Positions 55,922 to 64,000 of a stretch of DNA of 64,000 nucleotides are shown piece by piece. Each line of letters opens with the position of its first letter. Within the stretch, counting starts at the first letter, position 1. This DNA comes from Laetiporus sulphureus 93-53 (Eukaryota > Basidiomycota > Agaricomycetes > Polyporales > Laetiporaceae), in NCBI RefSeq assembly GCF_001632365.1, contig NW_024468510.1, positions 374,310-438,309 of the forward strand. Direction: 5' to 3'. The notes beneath the pieces were generated by a model. That model made no database searches. It was not told the origin of the DNA and saw nothing but the letters and a program-made list of their open reading frames with translations. A program made the position numbers and the translations under genes.

Positions 55922-58046
55922 ATGTTGCGATGCAGGCGTGCAACGAGCAGATATCAACTGTGCCCTCACGATTGTACTGCACTGCCAAATCCTAGGATAT
56001 CTCTACTCGTATCAAGCAGGAAATACTGGCCACTTGACGTGCACAGTGTTGTGAACCCTTTGATCACATCTGGAAGATGGAAAAGCGACTTCGCTAACTC
56101 GAATGGCCGACGGAGTGTTGACTCAATTGCAGCAGACGCCAGGAATCAAGTGCGAAACGCGTCCACTGATACTTTAGAACGGCTGCCACTGTCGGACACG
56201 CAGAAGATGACCATATATGCATTGTCTACTCCGCCGGGAAGGGCTGGCGTTGCAGTTATCAGGATATCCGGACCCGATGTCCTGAAAGTGTGGAAAGGGA
56301 TGGTGAGGACGACGGCAGGTGGCGCAAAGAAGGGCAAGCAGCGTGAGCAGGAACCTGAGTCCTGGAAGATGCACCGATGCAGGGTTGTCGATCCCATTTC
56401 GGGTAACCTCTTAGACGATGGTCTCGTAGTATTCTTCAAAGGTGAGTCTTACGAACATATCTTAACACGCATGTATGTTTTTGACCTTACTCCCAGCGCC
56501 GAAGTCGTTCACTACTGAGAATGTTCTCGAGTTGCATATCCACTCCGGCCGTGCCGTCATATCTTCAGTTCTCCATGCTCTATCGCTCTTTCCCTTCTGT
56601 CGCCCTGCAGAACCCGGAGAATTTACCCGTCGCGCGTTTGAAGGCGAACGTCTGGACCTCACTCAGGTGGAGGGCCTCAAGGACCTTATAGACGCGGAAA
56701 CCGAGAGCCAGCGGAGGGCTGCGCTGATGGCGGCCGGGGTGGGTGAGAGGATCCACCGCCCATTATAACACGTCCATACGTATTCAATTCATCGCGCAGG
56801 GTGTCACAAGGAATCGATTTGAAGAGCTCAGGACGGAGATTATCCACTGTCTTGCTTTTGTAGAGGCTCTTATCGATTTCGGCGAAGATGAAGACATCGA
56901 AGAGGGTGTATACGAACAAGGCACGTGTGGTCCTGCGGATCTCATGTCTAGCCTGCTCATCATCGAACCTTTATGCAGCTAGAGAACGAGTCCTCAAGCT
57001 CATTCATATTATAGAAACGCACCTTGCTGATAGTCGGAGAGGTGAGATCATGCGTTCCGGCATACGACTAGCTATCTTCGGACCACCGAATGCCGGCAAG
57101 AGCAGCTTACTGAACTTTCTTGGTAAGTCAGCACACAACATGGACAGCTCTGCATCCTCTCACGCTATATAACAAATTCAGCTCAACGAGAAGCAGCAAT
57201 CGTGACATCTATACCTGGAACGACGCGTGATATCCTCGAACTCTCGCTTGACATCGGTGGCTTGCCAGTTATCATAGCGGACACTGCTGGCATCCGGAAA
57301 ACAGTTGATCTCATCGAACAAATCGGAGTTGAGCGCGCGAGGCAGCTGTCGGTGCCTTCCATCATATTGTGGAGTATGTCAATACTGATGGACAGAACAG
57401 GGTAAAGTCAGCAGACGTTGCTCTATGTGTGCTATCGCTTCCGGATATCGTAGGCGACAATGAGTCTCAGTCGAGCGTCAGAATACCACAATCTGTCGCA
57501 CCGCTGATTACTTCCGAGACGTACTTGTTGTTAAACAAGACCGATATGGTCGATGTTACCCCCGAGCGCATTAACTGTATCCGAGATGCTGCTGGAGCCG
57601 CGAAGGCTTGGGCAGTTAGTCTTACTACGAACAAGGGGACGCAAGGTTTTCTGGATGGTTTCGCCGGAGCACTTTTAAAACGGTCTGCCGAGTTGTCATC
57701 TCATTTTCTACACATAGATTGATTGGCATATGTGCAGATATGATTTGATGCAAGAAGGTGGCACCAATCAAAACGAACCGCTTGTCACTCATGCAAGGCA
57801 ACGTGTACATCTCGAGAACGCGTTGCAGTTCCTGAATGCTTTTCTCAGTTATCGTGAGTTTCTCGCTTCATCCGATATGTTCTTCTCGAGCAGATGCTGA
57901 ACTATGTGTCGATAGAGCCAAACGATGTGGTTTTTTCGGCGGAGGAGCTCCGGTATGCGGCGCAGGCGGTGGGCAAAATATCAGGGCTGATTGATGTCGA
58001 AGACGTGTTGGACGCTTTGTTCCGTGATTTTTGTATTGGGAAATAA
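55922..58046 (+). CDS. MSS1: Mitochondrial tRNA-modification GTPase MSS1 (MnmE/GTPBP3)
   Basis: GTPase that, with MTO1/GidA, modifies the wobble uridine of mitochondrial tRNAs. The start [17 protein letters not shown] at 55922 gives a basic presequence. The N-terminal formyl-folate domain is [24 protein letters not shown] ([17 protein letters not shown]) with [15 protein letters not shown] and [20 protein letters not shown]. Then [10 protein letters not shown] and the G domain: G1 [14 protein letters not shown]2 [10 protein letters not shown]3 DTAGIRKT, G4 LLNKTDMV. The C-terminal helix ends [20 protein letters not shown], with the CxGK motif essential in MnmE, TAA 58044-58046. At least seven introns. 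No defect seen. Confidence 0.92.
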
Positions 58047-59458
58047 ACTTGCGGAATGGATGCTTCGTTGATCCAGCCACTAGCAATGTTCACTGTGCAG
58101 GCATTGACATTTACATTTTCGACTCAACAATAAACTGACTTGCAAGACAGTTGGCGGCCAATACTCATTATGCAACGATGACTCTCCTAGTTCGTTGCAG
58201 GCAGCATCGCAGCCGACAGGGACACCGCATTAATCGTTAGAATTGACTTGAACTACATGGCATGCACTACTATGGGCAGTACTACTGCTAGCAGGCATCC
58301 GGGGCACGTATCCACCTCAACCTCAATTGAGGTCAAAATGTTGATACATGCCCGGGAAATACACGAGAGGTCCTATTCCCCGGGCCCTCCATGGCGAGAA
58401 GGCAGATGAGCAACGGACGCGGACTCCAATTGCTCACCTACCCAGCCGGCATGGGGGGCCAAAAGAGGCAGTCACCTCAAGTGTGGATGACTATCTACGG
58501 TTAATAGAGCCCACCATGCTTTACCAGTGGTACGTAGAGGCAAAAGGTCGCCAAGACATGTGTTATAGGCAGAGTGTTAAACAAAGAGCCGCCAGTGTGT
58601 CGCCAGTCTGCTGCCATAGTGTTGCCTCCGTAGCATCTTGAATTCTAAGCTATCGCAACCTACTTGATCACCTATGCTCTACGATCCGAGCGAGCCTACC
58701 TCACGTCAACAAAGCCCGTTAGTCCCAGTTCAGGGTATCGCCAGCGCGAAGCAGCTGAATCCAGACTGTTGCCTCGCGCTCTCATCCAGGTTGGTGTCGC
58801 CATTGCTGATATCCACCTGCAACCAGTATGGCTAGCCGCCAAAGTCACCCAGCAGTGACAACACCAGTCCCAAATTTGAGGCAGTAGAAAGAAGCCAGGA
58901 TATGGTAGCCTAGTGCACTGGTCGCAACGACCCAGCAGAAGAGTCTCGTCGAGATGATCAGGGTAGAAAGTCAAGAGGCTTTCGCAGACCATAGGCGTAT
59001 TTATGCACCTGTGGGGAGGCTGACACTGGATACTGGCCGAGTTGAACATGAACATGTCCGGCTTGCAAATGACGTCGAACTACTTGTGATCGATCGACTT
59101 GAACAAGCTCAGATGCATTCAATCCGCCTGCTGACTGAGAGATCTCAATCAGGTCACATTGCATCTGCAGCACGCAACGCGAGGATGTATCTTCAGAGCA
59201 ATCGATAGAATATAGATGTCGACTAGTGCTCCAGCTTAGCGTATTTTGAATGACCCCGGCTACAGATTGTCCTAGCAGGCTAGCGGGTGGTGCGGCAAGA
59301 AGGGCATGACTCACTGATATCAATTGACAGTCTTATACACTAGTATTGCAGACAGCATGCGTTATCCTATCCTTAGCATCGTGAGACTTTCCGCCTGTCT
59401 ATGCTCATTTTCAGTCTGAAAAAGAAATGACATGAGAAGCATTCGAGCATGCACATAC
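58047..59458. other. Long convergent intergenic region, no gene seen
   Basis: 1.4 kb between MSS1 (+) and the F-box gene (-). The ORFs are short (up to 97 codons), overlap on both strands and lack family motifs or plausible splice chains. It could hold old mobile-element debris, but I found no terminal repeats. Confidence 0.45.
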
Positions 59459-61327
59459 CTAATCATCGTCTTTTTCACCTCCTCCGTGTTCCTTGTCAGG
59501 TCCTTCCTTATCTTTCTCACGCTCATAAAATTCCTCGTAATCCTCTTCCGAGCTCGAAGTATAGTATTCATCCAGATCAAAATCAAGGTATTCTCCATCC
59601 CACGTCACTTCCGCGCGTCCCGACAAGTCGTAGATCTGGTCGCCGACCAAATTTCTACACTTGATGAATGATAACCGTCGGCAGCCCCCAGCCTCTTGTC
59701 GAAGATTCAACACTTCCTCGAAAAGGTGCCACAACGTCTTGTTCGTCCCTGGCTGCACGTCGACAGAAAAGTCCACCTCCTCGAGCGTCAGCACATCTAA
59801 GGCAGGAAACAGCACTGGTTGCTTCCCATGTGGCATAGCTTCCTGCTCCGGTGTACTACCATGCACTTCGTCGAAGTGGCACCGCAGACACGCGTACTTC
59901 AACAGCGCCTGCGGTAGATGCGTCGCCGAATGCCCGGTCACCCACAGCTCCGTAAGGCCTCGCAGAGGGCATCCAAACATATCGAGCCACGCCGTCACTG
60001 ACAGTGGGAATGAATCTGAGATGTACATCGCGCGCACGGTCGAGAGCGGCAGTGTGTTGCACGCATCCATCAAGGTGGTCAGCAAGGTGTTCACCACCAT
60101 TCCCTCCCACTCCACGTTAAGCTGCAGCAGTGCTTCCCCGACGGATGCTTCGCGAAGCTCATCCAGGGAGAGAACATCCGTCCAGAAGTTCAGCTGCAGT
60201 GTGTCTGTCGCGTTGGTTTCGATCGATAAGCTCTGTAGCATGCGATGTTCCGCGGTAGATTGAGGGTCGAACTTGGCCGTGAGCGCCGCCCCAATGGCGC
60301 GTATCTCGTCACAGCGCATGAAAGGCTGGCAGAACAACACCAGCTTCGTGTCAGCAGGTATGGAGATGGTAAAAAGAATCGCTGCACAGTTGAGTGTCAG
60401 CTCGTCGATGCGGAGGCAGCTGAGGCGTGAAAGATAAACGAGAGGCTCATTGATGGTACGAGGATCGAAGTCCCAAGGCACCGGAGGTGTGACGTGGATG
60501 AGCTCCAATTCTTCAAGCATAGGCATGCAGTCTAGAGCGGAGAAGATCTGATGTATAGGCGTTTGCGAGGAGACGCAACGGCCGTCGAGTACGAGGTGAG
60601 TGACTGTATTGCAGAAGAGGGACGTGGACCAACACCACGAGCACTGATGTAATTCTACACGCCACAACGAATGGAACTGGCCATCGAAAACTCCAGCCGG
60701 TGCATGCGCAGGGACGTTGTTCAGCACACCGTTGACGTTGTCTAGGAAAGGCGTCTGAATGACAAAAGACTCGAGGAGAGGAGCCGGATGTGCAAGTGCG
60801 TCCCAAACCATATACTTCGTGCCGAGAGTCGTGCGCGCATTGGAAAATGAGATGGTAAGCTCTCGAAGGCGGGGTGAGTTCATGGCTAATAGCCTGAATC
60901 CGCTCATTCGTGGATGGGAGGAGTCTACCGGGACATCAAAATGAGCCACAAGGGGGAGATTCTTCGTGCGCTCGAGGAGCAAGCGTGTCCACGGCTCGCT
61001 CTTGACCGTGATCCGTGTCCACATACGCGGAGTCTCCAACGCTGCATTGCGCCAATATCGGCAAACATGAGACACTCTCGCCCATGAAAGGTCATCCTGT
61101 TCGCCTAACCGCGCATCATATGCGGATGCGTTTCTCGTAAATATATCTGCAAGTAGTTCGGCGGGCAAGCCGTTTGCAGGTGCCAATCCATTGCGCCGAC
61201 GGCTCAGAATATGGATGGTCTGTTTCAGCTGTGCTATTTCATCGTCAATTCTTTTGCGCGCGGCTTCTACCAATTGCGACTGATAAGTCGATGATGAATG
61301 ATGGGATCCTGTCAGGCTCAATGCCAT
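59459..61327 (-). CDS. F-box protein with LRR-like C-terminal region
   Basis: Predicted substrate receptor of an SCF ubiquitin ligase. The start is ATG 61325-61327 (MALSLTGSHHSSS); the open frame upstream begins with a non-ATG codon. A coiled coil (QLVEAARKRIDDEIAQLKQT) precedes the F-box (NGLPAELLADIFTRNAS, then WARVSHVCRYWRNAALETPR, and MWTRI). The rest is a long leucine-rich region with repeats such as SPRLRELTISFSN and CLRIDELTLNCAAI, resembling the large expanded F-box family of Agaricomycetes. The C-terminus is strongly acidic (YTSSSEEDYEEFYERE). Single long exon of about 620 codons. Substrate unknown. Confidence 0.8.
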   Translation of the reverse strand: MALSLTGSHHSSSTYQSQLVEAARKRIDDEIAQLKQTIHILSRRRNGLAPANGLPAELLADIFTRNASAYDARLGEQDDLSWARVSHVCRYWRNAALETPRMWTRITVKSEPWTRLLLERTKNLPLVAHFDVPVDSSHPRMSGFRLLAMNSPRLRELTISFSNARTTLGTKYMVWDALAHPAPLLESFVIQTPFLDNVNGVLNNVPAHAPAGVFDGQFHSLWRVELHQCSWCWSTSLFCNTVTHLVLDGRCVSSQTPIHQIFSALDCMPMLEELELIHVTPPVPWDFDPRTINEPLVYLSRLSCLRIDELTLNCAAILFTISIPADTKLVLFCQPFMRCDEIRAIGAALTAKFDPQSTAEHRMLQSLSIETNATDTLQLNFWTDVLSLDELREASVGEALLQLNVEWEGMVVNTLLTTLMDACNTLPLSTVRAMYISDSFPLSVTAWLDMFGCPLRGLTELWVTGHSATHLPQALLKYACLRCHFDEVHGSTPEQEAMPHGKQPVLFPALDVLTLEEVDFSVDVQPGTNKTLWHLFEEVLNLRQEAGGCRRLSFIKCRNLVGDQIYDLSGRAEVTWDGEYLDFDLDEYYTSSSEEDYEEFYEREKDKEGPDKEHGGGEKDDD

Positions 61328-61399
61328 GAGAACAAGGAGATGTACAGTGTGAAGTGGCCAACCTCCATCGTCCAAAGTCAAACGATATAGACCGGTATC

Positions 61400-61977
61400 C
61401 ATGGGGAAGATGGTGGTAGGAAGGACGGAGATGCAGATAGCATTTTGATTGATGGCCACGTATATGTAGCGGTCGGAGAATGAGACGTCTTGAGAGCATA
61501 TGAAGCCATACGCGACCACGTGACTCTCGTCACGATTTCCCAGGTGCGACCCGTTTCATGAACGTTGCTTGCACTACCGCCCATCTGCATCAATGCATCA
61601 TCGTCGATGCCCTTGAATTTTACGTACTCCCACTGTCTCTGGCTATAATATACAACCAGCTCTCGATACATGCCTGAGGCGACGGCGTATTGATACTCTT
61701 TCTCGCTGAGCAGCCTCCAACACAGACAGTGCAGCCCAGAACAAGGCATGGAACGGGATCTGTAACGTGTGCCATCTGATTGCCACTGGAACTTCGATGT
61801 CTCTGTGTATGAGCAATCCCGACGTGGTACGTGCAACTCACGGCTAAGCCGATCTGCACACCAGAGACTCATAGGGTGAATCAAGTCCTGCTTGCAGCAT
61901 TCCTCAGCGATAGATCGGCTTAGCCGCTCATCGTGGCTCACGTATGATGGAGTATCATGTTGCGCTACGTGTCTCAA
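61400..61977 (-). pseudogene. Degenerate F-box-family C-terminal fragment
   Basis: Upstream of the F-box gene are disconnected reading frames that resemble the beta-rich C-terminal half of another fungal F-box protein type: LLSEKEYQYAV, YRELVVYYSQRQWEYVKFKG, and DVSFSDRYIYVAINQNAICI. They lie in two frames without a convincing F-box or start. I read it as a relic of a lost neighbour. It could also be part of an unannotated gene with splices I cannot place. Confidence 0.3.
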
Positions 61978-64000
61978 GCGGACAGATGGCTATTGTCAGG
62001 CGCAAAGTCCCATGTACGTGCATGCTTGAATGCACGACAATGAGTCCTGTTTAATGACCTAGTGTAACATGTGATCGCACACTCTATCTGCGTTCTCCTG
62101 CCACTTGTCTGGACGTAGCCGGGACGCATTGTGGTCGATCGCATCAATCCATCGGGACCGCCTACCACCCGTTTATGATCCCTCGCGCAACCCGCGATGT
62201 TGCCATCATCTGTGATTGCCGCTGCGACTGGCGTGCCGCTGCCTTCCGACGTCAGTCTCAAGTGCACATATGCAGCTCGATGATACCAACGATGCACGGT
62301 TACGGGTGGTGAGCTGGTTACCAGCCGTCAGGAGGGTCAACACACTAATCGACGTCCGCAGCGCAGGCATTTGCCAACTCGACTTTTCGCTCACTCCACT
62401 TTTCGCTCTGGGTGCTCGCATCTGCTCATCACTGTGGACCACCCGTGCGGGTTCCACCCATTGAATCACCGGTCTACCTGAATGCAGGCTCTCCGATCAC
62501 CGTCTCTGGCTGACCCATTTGATGCGCGAAATTAGCCATGAGCTCTGAAAATTTACATGGACGGTTGCAGCCTCTACGCGCGCGAAATGACGATCAGCGC
62601 GTGTATTAGAATTAGGTGGGAGCGTCTTCCCATGAATGATGATGAAACTCTCACTCTCCTTGTGATTGCGCGCATAAACCGTTGAGCATGTTGAAGTCAA
62701 TGCGTTCATGCTTCTAGAGCACCTTCATCCACGGATTCTTGTCCTCAGTCTCTGCCGCCCTCAACGACGGCAATCTAGACATACCCATGCCTCCTCCCAC
62801 GCGACAAGCCGCTCTCCATACTAGGTCGATGCGCGCTTCCATATCTACCCACGAGCAGGGAAATCACAGGACGTGGACAACATGAGTGTTGTACGTACAG
62901 ACGCCTCGATCTCCCTCCGCTGATCAGCCGATTCCTACCTTCCGATGCACGCCATTTACTTATCGCACACGCACTCTGGCTTCGCGGATCACCTCCTTCT
63001 GGCAAGTTAATAAGCACGGCACGCTATGAGAGTGGGAAACGAGGTGTCGGGGGGAAAGCTGGCAAGAGACGATGAATGAATGCACGCACGGATGTCAGGA
63101 ACCGGAGATGGTGCCAGCGGATCACTGCATTAGGGTTTGATTTTCGCACTGAGCTTGCGTTCCGAGAAGAAACATGCTATTCTCTGGACGGATTTTCCCC
63201 CTTTGGTCAGTCAATTTACCCTCGACGCATCGGATGGTGCGCCTGCCTTAAGTCTGCGCTCTCCTGAAATTTCCTTCACGTCTGTGCTTGCAGCAACAAT
63301 GAACAGGGATGATCACACCCTGAAAACAGGGTCTCGGCAGATAGCACCTGAAATTCACGTCAGCCCTTCATTACTTGGCGTGAACAATGAGCAAGCAAGG
63401 TAATTCAAGAGCCGTGCTGCGGCATTCTAACAAATTCAGCGCGACCGGATGGAGAAACTTGTCTTGAAATCTGAACATGGAACCCCCTACGATACGCACG
63501 ACTGACCGGACAACACGGGAATATAACGAGAGTCTTAAGCAGGTGAGGATGCAGCTGACCAACACGTGGCAAGCTTAATCATGTTCAACAGACATCGATC
63601 TTCTCCCCCAGGCCACAACCGCTTCTCTCGCTTGGGCTGCAAAGGTCGGCTCATAATCAAGCCCGTGAGTCCAGACTTGTGCCACCTTCTCGAGCGCTCT
63701 CCTGCCACCAAGAAGAGTCTGCATTTTGTCGTTCTAGCGTCTGGATGGTGGATGGTTATGGTTATCAAACGCACATCATGATGACCCCTTATTTCGTTGT
63801 GCTTCTCAATTCAGTGTCAGGCGGTGAACCCCCTGGCAATATTGCTTCCGAGGGGCGGTGTCAACGTGCATGCTTCATCTCATCTTCTCATGTACCCTTC
63901 CATATCGGCCCACGTACGAGGCACCGTTGACTGGCTCAAGCGCGAGCGCGCGCATACCGGGCCTCCATTTCCGGACTGCGGCATGAACATGACTTCCACA
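61978..64000. other. Right end, no supported gene
   Basis: 2 kb in which the ORFs are all below about 110 codons, on both strands, and none shows a family motif or a chain of splice sites. No tandem repeat, terminal repeat or RNA gene was recognised. It may be a gene-poor spacer, or hold the far end of a gene outside the window. Confidence 0.45.

Noticed and set aside
61328..61519. Longer N-terminus for the F-box protein
   Set aside because: The frame opens with GTG, not ATG, and the extra residues resemble the end of a different F-box-type protein, not a leader.
1..64000. Transposon, CRISPR, tRNA or secondary-metabolite cluster
   Set aside because: No transposase or reverse transcriptase motif, terminal inverted repeat, spaced repeat array or cloverleaf-like signature was found. 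The large repeats are a segmental gene duplication.

Overview
This window is nuclear DNA from a filamentous basidiomycete, most likely an Agaricomycete. The genes are broken by many short introns (about 50-65 nt, GT...CTNAC...AG) and lie close together on both strands. The gene content is fungal: a DASH-complex Dam1, a polyporopepsin-type aspartic protease, an FCY2-type purine-cytosine permease, a DUF1748 protein and an F-box protein. I saw no convincing tRNA, rRNA, CRISPR array or intact transposon.

Left third (1-21.7 kb): a partial charged membrane-anchored protein gene (-), cytochrome b5 (+), TRAPPC2L/Tca17 (+), a purine-cytosine permease (-), the RNA polymerase II assembly factor RTP1 (-), a small orphan ORF (-), and a gene of about 9.5 kb (-). 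That last gene encodes a very large protein with an acidic repeat-bearing N-terminus, a GBP/VLIG-like GTPase domain, Cys/His-rich modules and a C-terminal VWA domain.

Middle (21.7-36.6 kb): the giant GTPase gene is divergent from a RING-IBR-RING (RBR) ubiquitin ligase gene, whose N-terminus looks like a papain-fold cysteine peptidase. DAM1 follows. Then comes a rearranged second copy of the neighbourhood. Reading the breakpoints, positions 3589-26806 (about 23.2 kb, from TRAPPC2L exon 2 to the penultimate exon of the condensin gene CND3) were duplicated in tandem. The second copy later lost about 15 kb (the equivalent of 6673-21717) plus two smaller pieces. What remains is a truncated TRAPPC2L tail, a second apparently intact permease, a copy of the GTPase/RBR divergent promoter, an RBR pseudogene and a DAM1 pseudogene. 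CND3 closes the block. The inferred ancestral order is TRAPPC2L, permease, RTP1, GTPase, RBR, DAM1, CND3.

Right part (37-64 kb): a secreted aspartic protease, a Ser-rich coiled-coil protein, a PUA/ASCH-like protein with an apparent frameshift, and then a run of housekeeping genes: DUF1748, OST2/DAD1, a mitoribosomal SOD-fold protein, the AP-3 mu subunit, hexokinase, ATP synthase subunit d, calcineurin B and the tRNA-modification GTPase MSS1. An F-box gene with a degenerate F-box-like relic upstream is last. About 2 kb at the right end shows no gene I can support.

All exon structures were read by eye from splice signals and family conservation. Gene spans run from start to stop codon and include introns.
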